NCBI RefSeq assembly: GCF_003589595.1
Contig: NW_020653337.1
Coordinates: forward strand, 4,095,630-4,159,629
Reading direction: 5' to 3'
Length of the DNA stretch: 64,000 nucleotides
DNA from: Hyposmocoma kahamanoa
Taxonomy: Eukaryota; Arthropoda; Insecta; Lepidoptera; Cosmopterigidae
Below the pieces are notes generated by a model. The model was not told where the DNA came from. It did not search any database and saw only the letters and a list, made by a program, of their open reading frames with translations. Positions within the stretch are counted from its first letter, which is position 1; each line of letters opens with the position of its first letter. The translations under genes and the position numbers were made by a program. Below, in pieces: positions 11,153 through 21,939 of this stretch.

Positions 11153-12012
11153 AAGGAAATAGTACATAACAAAAGAAAATACCACAAAAATGTTCTACAT
11201 TCAACTTATTTAGTGAAAAATTTGTTCTTACTTCTATTAATTAGTTAACTATAATGTTTCTTACAAAAAAATCTTTTAAACAACAAGGAAAAAAACACCC
11301 TCCTACCGCAGCAAGATGCGATAACGTTCGTCAGAGTATAAAATTAAAAAATGAAAGAATTTTCTTCGTTACAACTTTACAAGCTGCACTCTGAACTGTA
11401 AAGTAGCCTGTAAAGTACACTACATTCGAGAAGAGCTCCTGACCCGTCTAAGGGCGAGGTCAGACGAGCGTAATCATGTGAGTTGTGAGTCGTTTTTCGA
11501 CTCGCGTAACTTACACTACATACGGTTTCTTCATACAGACGTCCGGTTTGTGTCACACGACGACTAATTATTTTAATTAATAACTACCGAATTTCGGTTG
11601 CACTTTGTGTGGAAATGGATGTAAGGGAAACATTTTATTGGCATGTAGGTAGTACATTATAAATTGATCTGGATGTTCGCATAAACTTTCATATGTTTAT
11701 TTCAAATTGCCTAAATTTTAATATTTTCATAATGAGTGGATGTACCCAGCTTCTGTTGTCACTCGCGCCATCTGTAGTACCTTATTGTACAGGTAACCAG
11801 AAATGCTATTTCTGAACGTTACTTGCCTGGTGGTTGCAACAGGGCGAAGTAAATTTTTGAACAAGGGGTACCGGTTGAGCGGATAAAGGGCATTTAATTT
11901 CTTGGCTGCTAACAAGTACAGGCGGAAACGGTAAAAAATGGGTGTTATAGTTGATTATCATTGATTCAAATTATGTAATTAAATATAAATACTATTAAGA
12001 ATATAATTAATA

Positions 12013-12225
12013 ACTGCCTCCGTGGCCGAACGCTTATCATGCCAGACGGCCACGCAGAGGTCCCAGGTTCGATTCCCGCGTCGGAAGAAATATTTGTATA
12101 GCCTACATTTATTTCTCTCGCGAGTTTGGGTGTAATTTGTGATTGTCTATGCGTGTGTCCATAGTATTCGCGACACACGGTTTCCCTAGTGCTGGGCTAT
12201 GTTGAGTCTCTGCGTTATTATTATT
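12013..12225 (+). mobile_element. tRNA-derived SINE, family A, copy 2
   Basis: The best preserved copy: CTGCCTCCGTGGCCGAACG includes an A box, and AGGTTCGATTCCCG is a B box. The shared body GAAATATTTGTATAGCC and GAGTTTGGGTGTAATTTGT follows, with an ATT-rich tail near 12215-12230. It lies inside the decayed hAT-like element and probably entered after that element arrived. Confidence 0.8.
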
Positions 12226-12527
12226 ATTAATGATATATAGGGCCTGGATTAATCTGTAATTACATATTTTTGATTTCAATAATTGGCGTTCTTTGATTTG
12301 TTTTCTACATAAACAACGATGTTATATAGAATAAAAATGTGACTTTTATTTTTCAAATTTTTCCATATTTACAGGTTTAGACCATATGTCTACAAAAAAC
12401 TTGCAATAATCCTTTTCAATATTACGTGATATTCTATTTAATTAAGCAATGTGCTTAAAAAAATTAAGGTTTTAATACACTAAAAAAAATTGACCGTGTA
12501 CTGTGCGGAACATTAGAAGACAATCTA

Positions 12528-12648
12528 GACGTGACCTACTCACTTGCGGACTTGTGCAAATTTAAGTTGGTTCCAGTCACATCCTGTGACGTCGAAAGGT
12601 CATTCAGCCAGTACAAAGCGTTGTTCCGACCAAACAGACAGAAATTTA
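12528..12648 (+). pseudogene. hAT transposase C-terminal dimerisation remnant
   Basis: The frame reads DLCKFKLVPVTSCDVERSFS followed by QYKALFRPNRQKF. The pattern P-x-T-S-x-D-V-E-R-x-F-S is the hallmark of the hAT C-terminal dimerisation domain. Only about 40 codons remain, with no start and with stops on either side. The QYKALF variant resembles hAT proteins of the CGGBP1-related type, but this is a recollection, not a search result. Confidence 0.75.
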
Positions 12649-13560
12649 AAAAAATATGTAATTGTGTATTGTAACAATAACAACAACAATAACGAAAATT
12701 AGATTGAAGTGAAATAAAATTTGTTGACTTCTTTAAAACAAAGCGTAGGCTGCGTGAAAACAGTTGTTTTTTTATCTCCGTATTTTATTTATTTAATTAT
12801 TTATTGTACAGAAAAAACAAAAACACATTTAGTAACAAGGAAAACACAAACAAAAGATACTGCTTATTTCTAACCGAAATTTCTTTCTGCAGGCCTAAAT
12901 ACAGGAGACAATAATTACAATATGTATTCACGTGCACAACAAAACAAAAATTATGAACACAAAACAAACAATACCAAAAACACTAAATTATTAAAACTAT
13001 ATAAATACTTACAAAAATACATATTTCGTACTATAATACCTAATATAAAATGGATGGATTTTTTCCGTATTTTAACATTTTTTGTACTTTATACTGCATA
13101 TTTATCTGAACCCAAATGACCCCAAATATATAGTAGAGGTATCAATAAATATATATTGTTTGTGACAGGTGTTCTTCTCTATACTTCTTTTTCCACCACC
13201 ATCTTCTAATGCTTCATAAATGTACACAACCCTAAAAAGCAACTGAAAAAAATACGTTCGTCTGTTGCTTCAACCGAATACCCGTCAAACGTAAATTACG
13301 AGACTCAGAAAACCGCGACTCATATCTCAAAATTACGCTCGTCTGACTTCACCCTACAAGATTGTCTTTTTCTGTTCTGTCAACCCTTGGGGTAGAATTT
13401 TAGGTTTTCATTTTGTTGTTGCGACAGTTTCTGTTTACAAGCAATGTAAGTTACATCGTCTTATTTTCGGGAGCGAAAGAAGCTTTTTAAAAAACTAGAA
13501 ATAAAACTAAAACTTGACTAGATATCCGGCTCAGTTGGATGTCTGTCGTTTAATGAGTGG

Positions 13561-13785
13561 CCTCATTTATTAGTAGCAGTAGAGTTCTTTGTGAAAGAGT
13601 CCGTCTAGGAAATGTACTGCCACCTTACTTATTTCTGCGGCCAAGCAGTAATGTAACCATTGCTGTGATTCGGTTTTCAGGGATAAGGGTGCTGGTGAAA
13701 TTATAGGCACATGGGACTTGTCAACTTCTATCTCAAGGTGATAGGCACATTGGCAATATTCTTCAGATCGTTGTGATTCCTTAGA
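13561..13785 (+). repeat. R3 dispersed repeat, copy 2
   Basis: Forward copy from AGCAGTAGAGTTCTTTGTG through GGCACATGGGACTTGTCAA, ending early near 13760. The minus-strand frame across 13570-13794 is an accident of the repeat. Confidence 0.8.
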
Positions 13786-13794
13786 TTTTTGCAT

Positions 13795-13925
13795 TTTTCG
13801 CGATTGTTACACATAGGACATAACTTGCATATAATATAACTTGTTATTTCAAACAAACCAACGTTTCGGACCCTTTACAGATCCCATGGTCACGGCAATA
13901 AAATAGTTTAATTTCCTATGTACAA
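13795..13925. repeat. Penelope-type terminal repeat fragment
   Basis: It begins TTTTTCGCGATTGTTACACA and contains CCAACGTTTCGGACCCTTTA, CAGATCCCATGGTCACGG, then an inverted return (TAATTTCCTATGTACAAC). The same words frame the inverted arms at 39437-40286 and recur at 59725, 60443 and 63285. The short size and palindromic ends make it a collapsed copy. Confidence 0.6.
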
Positions 13926-13984
13926 CACTCAATTTACGAATATTTAGTTGTAAATAATTTTTGCCCTCGATTTAGGGCGTCAAA

Positions 13985-14034
13985 GGGTTTTAACCCGATG
14001 AAATCTATATTGACGCCGGGACGGGTTAAAACCC
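13985..14034. repeat. inverted repeat (hairpin)
   Basis: Arms GGGTTTTAACCCG (13985-13997) and CGGGTTAAAACCC (14022-14034) are perfectly complementary around a 24-base loop. Each arm is itself nearly palindromic. Function unknown. Confidence 0.7.
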
Positions 14035-14227
14035 GTTCGTTTGCCCGTCTCTGAGTACGTATATTCCGCTACAGGGACAGACAGGGACTTGAACCATCGA
14101 CCTCGTAATAGAGAAGCAATGTATCTCCAATTATATTTCTTTTACTTTACATTTAATTTAGGTACAATTACAAAATAAAGGACGATGACTGGTGCAATAT
14201 CGATGCCTTATTCTTTCTCAAACTCGT

Positions 14228-14998
14228 ATCTTAGATAGATAGATAAACACTTTATTCACTGATATAACACAAATACAGATTAAGCATAAAATAAAAAACA
14301 AAACATGATTGTCTTAGCAGTGAAACGGCGCTGACTAAGCATATGCCAAAGTTTCCTAAGGCGCTGGTTTTCAGTCAGAACCAACGAGAGAGATTAAATT
14401 ATTTGAAAGCAAAAATATAACGACTATGAGTAAAGTTATACATTGACAATAATAATATACATAGTAAGGTGTAAATAGTGCATCTAAAATAACCTGTTTG
14501 ACATGTAAGAGCATGAGCAAATGTGAATATAATTACAGCTGTAGGAGTAAGTTATGACTGTAAAGAGGATTTAATGTTGTGTAATGTAATTAGTAGTATA
14601 ATATAACTATACACATAATACGATTAGATCAAAGCAACAACAAAATTCGATTCTAGACAGACTACGTTAAAGAATAAAAACACACAACACAGATTTTGAA
14701 GTGAGAGTAGGTGTTGCCGGTACAGTGCTTTGAATTTGGGTTTGGATGTCTCGTTGCGTATAGGTGGTGGAATATTATTCCAGCACTTTGAGGCCGAGTA
14801 TTTGAAACTACCTCGAAAAGCTGCAGTTCTATGTTGTGGTACCATAAGAACACATGATCGGACAGATCGCTCTCTGTAGCGTACATTAACACTAGATGAC
14901 CACATTAGTTTTTCATAAAGATATTCAGGTGTTGTAGTTTTTACTATATCGAATAAAAGTCCTGCATACAGGAGATTTTGACGAGCCCCGATATTTAT
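14228..14998 (-). pseudogene. LINE reverse transcriptase 3' fragment (CR1/Rex-like)
   Basis: Minus-strand coding runs from about 14998 to 14690: ARQNLLYAGLLFDIVK, TTTPEYLYEKLMW, then MVPQHRTAAFRGSFKYSASK and CWNNIPPPIRNETS. The P-x-HRT, GSF, WN-x-(I/L)P and terminal F-x-x-x-L pattern is the usual end of CR1/Jockey-type reverse transcriptases. A 3' untranslated region follows, ending at 14228 with GATA repeats, a common target-primed tail. The copy is 5'-truncated at about 14998, so catalytic motifs are missing. Confidence 0.75.
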
Positions 14999-14999
14999 T

Positions 15000-15820
15000 T
15001 TATAAAGAGTGATTATTCAGGAGATGCCAAAACTTTCTACTTACTTGAAATTACTTATCAATGGTGTTAATTTGGATGCATTACTTCAAGTTAAAGGCAA
15101 AAGCCAGTGTGTGAATATGAAGGAAATGTGGTGTGAAATCGGTCTGCAATATTTGTATATACCTACACTTAAATTTTTGCATTTGTCTTCTTAGCGTGTC
15201 GACTCTGAAGTTTATCCGCTCACGCGATACACGCAGCCGTAGACGCATACCACACATAGAGGTGCCGGTGATGATTTTATATCGATTTATCGGATATCGA
15301 AGTTATAACAGGTAAAAGAACTAATATTAATTGCTATTTCGGTCACTACTCTAGCAAACCATAAAGTTTTTAATGCCTGGGTCTGTCATTTAAAAAAAAT
15401 AAACACGTTCAAAAATACGTCACGACAATCGTGTGTGTTATTGTTTGGGCTGGTGATTTCGGTGTTTATTTATTGAAAACATACCGTAAGTAGCGTTTTT
15501 TAAGTTTACCCTGATTATAAATGTTTATAAACTATACTTTAAGGAGTAATTTCATGGTAAACGTTAGAACCACTCAAACGGAATATTATCATATTTATTC
15601 AAGTACACCAAAAATTTCATTAGTGCTTTTTAAGTGCAGGATTTGCGGTGTATTACTGCATTTTATTTGAAATGTTTTTGTTGGTAGTACGGAGGGTATT
15701 TATTTAGCAATGCAGAATAATAATTTTTATTTATAAAAACTTGTATTTATACTGAATCCTTTTCTAATTAGCGAAACCAAATAGCCGCCATTTTGCGGTA
15801 GGAGGAGCGTATCGCGTGAG
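15000..15820. other. unassigned spacer with a 15 bp inverted repeat
   Basis: No protein match. CCGCTCACGCGATAC near 15217 is the exact inverse of GTATCGCGTGAGCGG near 15809, which abuts the 3' end of the next LINE. Confidence 0.45.
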
Positions 15821-15824
15821 CGGT

Positions 15825-17020
15825 TATATTTGTGAGGACCAGTACTCAGCGACTGACACAGCATTATCTGCGGTGTTGTACAGATCTTCGCCTGTGCAGG
15901 TGTAGGGGCACCTAGGACAAGATAAACGATTTGCCATAGTCTGGGGAGAGACACAACAAATACATGCGCTCTCAGAGCTATAACCTCACCTGTGCATGCT
16001 CTCCTTGCTTCGGCCGATTTGGGTCCGCAGTCTATTTAAACACTTCCAAATGTGCCAAGATAGATTATGCCCGGGAGGGAGGTGCTCCGACAGCGGAATG
16101 AGTGATGCTATGGGATATCATGGACTTGATTAGTTTCCCCGTCCAGAGGGAATACTTCTTTAATGAAGCTATGCCGACTCTTTAGCCTCTGGATTACCGG
16201 CACGAGATACTGTAAGGGGTGCCGCGGGTCAGTCTCTTTTTTTAAGCGCTCCAGGGAGCTAGCCACGTCTCAGCGGACGTCCGGAGGGGCAACACCAACT
16301 AGCGGATACAGCATACCAACAGGAGTTGGTTTCAGACAGCCCGTGATGATTCGACATGTGTCATTTAGTGCTGTGTCCACCAGGTGCGTGAGTGCTGAAC
16401 GGCTCTAAACTTGGCTAGCGTATTCACCTGCCGAAAAGTAAAGGGTTAGTCCGGTCGTTCGCAAAGTTTGTGGCGAAGCTCCCCACTTGGAAGATGTAAG
16501 GCGGCGCAGGGGGTTGTTTCGAGTGCCCACTTTCTGCTTGGTATTGATACAGTGCTGTTTGTAAGTAAAGGCTCTGTCCAAAGTAATACCGAGGTATTTT
16601 GGAGTGTAGCAGTGGGCAATCGGCACTTTCGGCACATCCCTCCATCGGATGTTGAGTGTCCGCCGAGCGTCACGATTACGAAGGTGGAAGGCGCAGTACA
16701 GAGTCTTTGAAGGATTTGGTCGCAAGGAATTTTGCTCATAATAGCAGCTAAGGATTTCTAATGCTCGGCTTAGATTCCTTTCGACTCCCTCAAAAGCAGG
16801 CGCTTGCGACGTCAGAGGCTGATCGTTCGTGTAGATGTTAAATAGCATTGGGGCTAACACACTACCCTCGGGAAGGCCATTTGTTAGGGTTCTAACGTCG
16901 ACTCCTTCCTGAAAGGAGGTGGACCTGAAATAGCCTGTTGTGGAGAAGTTCGGTCAGTATTTCAACAACTTTAAGATACGAGTTTGAGAGAGTAAGGCGA
17001 CGATATGAAGGCTTGCTCTA
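15825..17020 (-). pseudogene. I/Jockey-type LINE, reverse transcriptase missing YADD
   Basis: From the 5' side the minus strand reads SLKVVEILTELLHNRLFQVH, NGLPEGSVLAPMLFNIYTND, QPLTSQAPAFEGVER, SLRPNPSKTLYCAFHLRNRD, YLGITLDRAFTYKQHC and LTSSKWGASPQTLRTTGLTL. After a stop it continues with HLVDTALNDTCRIITGCLKP. The block that normally carries F/YADD between the NDQP and FEEVER motifs is deleted, so the polymerase site is gone. Further stops and a TGA/TAG near 16405 confirm inactivation. The C-terminal cysteine-rich end lies near 15960-15830 with PQTM and CP-x-CP motifs. The family also supplies the fragment at 21940-22385. Confidence 0.85.
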
Positions 17021-17832
17021 ACCTTAAACTAGCATGTCCACAAGCTACACATGGCGCATTTTAAAGCACAAAAATTCTGAATCTTTCATCGATTTTCATT
17101 TCCAGCAGCGGATTTTTATATATTTAAGAATAAAAAACTACTTTTCCTAACCTATAACTGTCTAATAATCGAACAAACCTATAGTAATACATTTCATTTA
17201 AAAGTATATTGGAAAAAAAATACCCAGTTGCGCTTCAGCATCCAGCTGCAACTTGCTAAGGAAGCTCATCCACCTAGTTGTGATTCTACCAAATTTTTTT
17301 CTTAAAAATATTGAACCTATATAGCAATTTACACATATAGCAACACTGATCACATTAAAGTAAACAGAAATGTGTCACCTACCTTCGCCATTTGTTCTGA
17401 ATCGGAAGTGCAACAGAATTACAAATATGTTATTTTTTTCATTCAAAATGAACAGCTACTTTGATGGATTCTAGACTATTATCTAAAATGTAGTTTTAAT
17501 TAATGTAGCATATCTAATTGAAAATCATGTGGTCAACTATTTTCACTAAATTATAACAAGTTTCCAGTTAGTAAACAATCAAGTTAATCTGAAAGAAACT
17601 ATCCTACATTGTAACCTAGATATAAAACTAAGAGCAGCGCAGCAATGGTTCTCAAGAGACAAATTAAAAGGGTCCCCTGCAATGAAGTAAGTGGCTTGCT
17701 GGGGACTAATGAATTTGGCCTTGTTTCTCTTTGAGGGGAATTTTTCTCTTTGTTTTTCTACTTGTAGTCCACAACTGATATAAATAATAATAAATTTTAT
17801 TACAAATACGATATTATATGAAACGTATCCGT
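17021..17832. other. unassigned AT-rich spacer
   Basis: Nothing recognised on either strand. Confidence 0.5.
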
Positions 17833-17834
17833 TT

Positions 17835-17912
17835 TTACGTTCATCGGTGGCTTAGCGGTTATAAGACGTCCTCGTCTTCTAACTTCCTAGTCCGGGTTCA
17901 ATCCCGGTAGAG
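17835..17912 (+). mobile_element. tRNA-like SINE head
   Basis: A-box-like GGTGGCTTAGCGGTTA and B-box-like GGGTTCAATCCCG. The latter forms a perfect T-arm (CCGGG/CCCGG). The presumed acceptor ends do not pair and the anticodon arm is poor, so a working tRNA is unlikely. A SINE or tRNA pseudogene fits better. Confidence 0.55.
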
Positions 17913-18400
17913 CTAATTTGGACACATTATTTCTAAATTGTTTCTTTTCTGAGTATTCTTGGTAGTGCCTTTGGGTTAATGTCGTTGCTCTGGTACTTAT
18001 ATAGTGTGCCCTAAATTTGTTTCTGTAAGGGTTGTATGCGTCTTTAGTAAGATTGCGGTTGACTTTCAAAATTTGCCATTCACGAGGCTTAAAACTATAG
18101 TGATACAAAAAACTTCATACTAAAGGTTCTATACACATAATCTGTTTAGTTTAGGTAAGGTGCCGCTAGATGGCGTTGATTTGTGTATTTTCTGAAACGC
18201 GTCATTAAGTTGTTAATAGAAATAGTATTAACTGTCGAGTGATTTAAAATAATGTGAACTTGCCATTGGAATATTTAGGTAGTTTCATTTGGATATTTTT
18301 AGGATCGCCACTTTATAATTGTTACGATAATTATTGATCAATTGATATTAACTTACGATTAAAAATAGGTCCACCTATTTGTCACCGATATTATTAATTA
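17913..18400. other. unassigned AT-rich spacer
   Basis: The minus-strand frame at 17887-18108 has no recognisable domain. No other signal. Confidence 0.45.
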
Positions 18401-18421
18401 CAATGCAATGCAATGCAATGC
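18401..18421. repeat. (CAATG)4 short tandem repeat
   Basis: Four perfect CAATG units next to a GCCATCTAGTGG word. Similar words occur near 48537 (ACCATCTAGTGG), 18172, 56768 and 57812, a motif common at insect repeats. Confidence 0.7.
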
Positions 18422-18498
18422 CATCTAGTGGCAGCGTGACGTATTTAATATCTAGTTATTGTTTATGAGTATTAAGGCTCAACTCACACTGGCGGTGA

Positions 18499-18718
18499 GT
18501 CGAAGCGTCGCGACGCGTCATATTTTTCGCCTATAGCATATTCATCTCTATTTTCCTAATGTTAAGGTACAAATTTGTATTATGCAAATGTGGACGCGCG
18601 TTACTTGAGCGCAGTGAGGCGTCTGACGCCGACCACACTGTGATCCAAGCGCACTAATGCGAGAGTCATGGCGCGACGAGTTGTAGTTGAAAAACAGGAC
18701 GCCACGCGACGCTTCGAC
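18499..18718. mobile_element. GC-rich MITE with 21 bp inverted ends
   Basis: The left arm (18499-18519) starts GTCGAAGCGTCGCG. The right arm (18698-18718) ends CGCGACGCTTCGAC. They match at about 18 of 21 positions. The interior is rich in GACGC/GCGTC words and has no coding capacity. It directly abuts repeat R2. No clear target duplication was found. Confidence 0.55.
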
Positions 18719-18891
18719 CATAGATATAGAAAAAAAAGGGGAGATATGGTATGGGGGCGTGGTTCGCGTCGCCTCGATATGGTCAAAATGACCATAGGTG
18801 ACACGCCTTTTTTTTTTCTTTTTTTTTTACAAACATCGCCACAGTGACATGGCGATCGTTGTACTTACAAGATCTCTCGTAAAACGTGAAA

Positions 18892-18970
18892 ATGCCAAGT
18901 TGTAACGATACACCTTGTAAAAATTGGAGTGAAAACAAAAACCAGTGAGATAACATTCCACCGGCTATTT
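18892..18970 (+). pseudogene. possible THAP zinc-finger start within R2
   Basis: From the ATG the frame reads MPSCNDTPCKNWSENKN. One frame over it continues as SEITFHRLFAF. THAP domains begin M-P-x-C-x(2-4)-C and carry a following (I/S)-x-FHR-(F/L) segment, so order and spacing fit. THAP domains occur in P-element-type transposases and in host DNA-binding proteins. The match is about 28 residues with one frame change, and the second R2 copy has lost the ATG and first cysteine. This is suggestive rather than proven. Confidence 0.35.
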
Positions 18971-19772
18971 GCATTTTTAGTTACTATTTCTATTATTATT
19001 CAATGTTTTCTTTTTGTCTCCCTAGAAATTTCTAGACTCAAATATAGTGATGTTCATTTACGAAGACTGATGTTTATCGATAATAAATTTTTACTGAATT
19101 TCTTACTATAATTTTTGTAATTAAAGTCCCTAAAATATCGAAGCTAAAAGCATTCACGTTAAATTGATTTCTTTTATTTTATTATTATTATTATTATTAC
19201 TAACCATTTTAATTCGAGTAACTTTAACACAATTCATGTTTCGGACAACCGTTTCAATTTCATGTCAATTTGGATGTTGCTGTTGCTTGAAGAAAAATTT
19301 ATGTGTTTTAGATATTTAAAATATTTAAATTCCATTATACTCGTAGATTAAACGTAGAGTATTTTTAATTTTTAAGTTTTTCCAAAGAGTTTAAAATAAA
19401 AGAAGGTTGGGTTGAAGCTGCAGGAAAATCGAAAGATTGGTTTTCTTATTAATATTTCTGATTTTGTTTCAATTTCCATAGCAAATGCATTTAAAAAATA
19501 AATAAAATAAAATCGGCTTTATTTATTAATTAGAAACAATTATAGAAAATTACATAATTCCTTCATAAAAAAACAATTTAATTTAATTTATTAAATTCAT
19601 TGATGGTTCGAGTTTACAGTTGACAATGACAGCTTCAGCAACCCGTGGTAACGTATAATGAAAAATTGACACTGGCGACAATCGCCACATTTTTTATATT
19701 GTTCTTATAAAACTGACACTGGTCCAAGCCTAGCGGCCGCCATTAAGAAAATAATAATAATTTATATTAATA

Positions 19773-21058
19773 TTAGGGGTTAAAGTATGAAATTGCCGTT
19801 TTATTGCAATAGGTTCTTTGAATTTTCATAGAATCTTCATGGTTTGAGGTTTTCGAATGAAACTTTTTTCAAATGGTTTCTGTGATTTTTTCTTTTTTTA
19901 AATTTGAAACATTTGAATATCGACTTTCAATTGTTTTTGTTATTCAATTTAGACAAGAAAGATGGATACTGCGAAAATTCGAGTGATTTTTGAATACGAG
20001 TTCCGACGCGGAACTAACGCGGCAGAAACAGCCCGCAATATCAATGCTGCGTTTGGAGAGGGGTCTACTAATGAACGCACCGTGCGATTTTGGTTTAAAC
20101 GCTGTCGTGATGGAAATTTCGACTTAAAGAACGAGTCACGAGGAAGACCACCCACACAGGTGAATAACGATGAATTAAGAGAGATAGTGGAAGCCGATCC
20201 TAGTCAAACGACCCAGGAATTAGCGGCATGGTTTAACGTTACCTTACCCACAATATTGACTCACTTGCGTCAAATCAATAAAATAAAAAAATACGATAAA
20301 TGGGTGCCTCATGATTTGACTGATCTGCAGAAAGAAACGCGTGTTGAAACTTGTGTTGCCTTGTTGAACCGGTACAGAAATGAAGGAATATTGGATCGAA
20401 TTGTAACATGTGATGAAAAGTGGATTCTTTATGATAACCGGAAAAGAAAAATGCAATGGCTGACCCCAGGTCAAATGCCACAACAGTGTCCTAAAGCAAA
20501 ACTTACCAATAAAAAGGTAATGGTAACTGTTTGGTGGTCTCAGCATGGTGTTATTCACTATAGTTTTCTCCGATCTGGTCAAGCAATAACGGCAGATGTC
20601 TATTTGCCGAACTCCGAACCATGTTGACAAAACTAGCAGTAAAACAGCCCCGACTCATGAATCGATCTTCACCATTATTGCTCCACGACAACGCGAGACC
20701 TCACACAGCACGAGAAACCATTTTGACCCTTCAGGAACTGCAGTTAGAAACCATTCGTCATCCTCCGTATTCACCAGACCTTGCTCCAACGGACTACCAT
20801 TTTTTTCGTGATTTGGACAATTATCTACGTGACAAGAAGTTTTCTTCCCAGGAGGCAGTACAAAATGCTTTCACACAGTTTGTGCAGTCTAGATCGTCGG
20901 AGTTCTATCGCAAAGGCATTAATAACCTTCCCATTAGATGGCAGCAATGTATAGATAATAATGGCAACTATTTTGATTAAATAAATTTGTTAAAAATTTA
21001 AAAAATAAACAATTTAGATTTTCAGTACAAATCGGCAATTTCATACTTTAACCCCTAT
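19773..21058 (+). mobile_element. mariner transposon, cecropia/Hsmar1-like, copy 1
   Basis: Length 1,286 bp, typical for mariner. Inverted ends begin TTAGGGGTTAAAG at 19773 and finish CTTTAACCCCTAT at 21058, flanked by TA on both sides (19771-19772, 21059-21060). It lies in repeat R2, whose other copy preserves the uninterrupted site. One transposase gene on the plus strand is broken by indels. A second copy of the same family is at 53461-54064. Confidence 0.95.
19962..20980 (+). pseudogene. mariner transposase, frameshifted
   Basis: The first part (19962-20627) has the N-terminal helix-turn-helix region, WVPHDL at about 114-119 and the first catalytic D at 151 in CDEKWILYDN. The second part (20621-20980) has HDNARPH and YSPDLAPTD. 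The spacing between the last two aspartates is 34 residues, the mariner D34D pattern. Length and the DEKWILYDN and VWWSQHGVIHYSF motifs place it near the cecropia/Hsmar1 branch. The frame is broken around 20598-20620, apparently by more than one small indel, so no functional enzyme is made. The DNA-binding half could still be translated (222 codons). Confidence 0.93.
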
Positions 21059-21519
21059 TATATTAATTTAATAAAACACCAGTACCAGTGTAGATATAGT
21101 ATGAAAAATGGAATATTTTTTTTTATATTAAAAACAGCCACATGGTTTCTAACTATCGATTAGGTAGGACCACATCTCTCGTTGAGTAGCGTCAGTTTAA
21201 GATTAATAAGGTGAACAATAATAAGTAAGATATGTGGGAATACACCGCAGAAATATAAGTGTGGAACTTTACAAATCGATTAAGGCTTCACTCGTCAGTC
21301 CCTTCTCGTCGTGAAGGGCTGTTTTGGAGAGCCCTCCTTTAATAAAGCCTGTGGTTAACGCCACTTGTAACACGAGTAGCTTTTCCAGTTTCTATCATTA
21401 TACACTATAGCTTTGTTAGGGACTTGCAACGATATGGATGAAATTGTTCTTGATATAATGCTTAATGTGCTTCCTATATTGTGTTGAAAAAATAAATGCG
21501 TTCCAATTTTATAGGGCCA

Positions 21520-21665
21520 GGGCGCTGATGAAATGGGACTTGTCAACTTATGTCTCAGTGTGACGGGCGCAGCGGGAGTGCCCCTCAGAGCTTTGCATTA
21601 AGTGGCGCTGCAACTGCCATGAGTGCTATGGCAGTTACGTCCGTTCCGTCACTTGATATCATACA
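21520..21665 (+). repeat. R3 dispersed repeat, copy 3
   Basis: Contains GGGACTTGTCAACTTATGTC, TGACGGGCGCAG and the terminal GTCACTTGATATCATAC followed by A7. The 5' half is missing or diverged. Confidence 0.75.
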
Positions 21666-21939
21666 AAAAAAGTCGAATTTGATCAAATACAATGTTTTTC
21701 AGTGTTGTTATTACAATTTATTTATTTAAGCAATAGCTTTCCAAATTTATTGGCTCACCGCCCACTTAGGCAAGATAAAAAACACCTCACAATAACAAGA
21801 AATAGTTGAAAACAAGTATTTTTTATCATTAACTTAGCACAAAAAAATCATAAGGAAATAATTATTTCTTATGCACGGCTACGTTGTTGTTTGACGAGTG
21901 CTTGTATTGAAACCTGAGATTGAAGTACAAACAAGAGAG

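Larger units (their letters stand above)
11450..13356 (+). mobile_element. decayed hAT-like transposon
   Basis: Long imperfect terminal inverted repeats. The left end holds GTCAGACGAGCGTAAT at about 11460, then GAGTCG and TCGTAA-type words. The right end, read in reverse, holds GTCAGACGAGCGTAAT at about 13346 followed by the same words over roughly 60 bp. Between them lies a hAT dimerisation-domain remnant (12528-12648) and a younger-looking SINE (12013-12225). No 8 bp duplication is evident. The combination of matching ends and an internal hAT remnant supports one old element. A chance nesting of separate elements remains possible. Confidence 0.55.
18717..21117 (+). repeat. dispersed repeat R2, copy 1 (interrupted by mariner)
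   Basis: It matches 55066-56075 along its length, from ACCATAGATAT to GTATAGTATGAAAA-TGGAAT. Shared landmarks include AAATATAGTGATGTTCATTT, TTTGCATTTTTAGTTACTA, GACAGCTTCA and CACCAGTACCAGTG. The mariner at 19773-21058 interrupts it. Near its start lies a THAP-like coding remnant (18892-18970). No terminal inverted repeats are obvious, so R2 may be a piece of a larger element or a duplicated locus. Confidence 0.8.

Noticed and set aside
17835..17912. Possible functional tRNA gene
   Set aside because: Good T-arm but no acceptor stem pairing and poor anticodon arm; likewise 54178-54250, 49365-49440 and 46022-46090. All better explained as SINE heads.
20244..20630. 128-codon minus-strand frame
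   Set aside because: Shadow of the mariner transposase.
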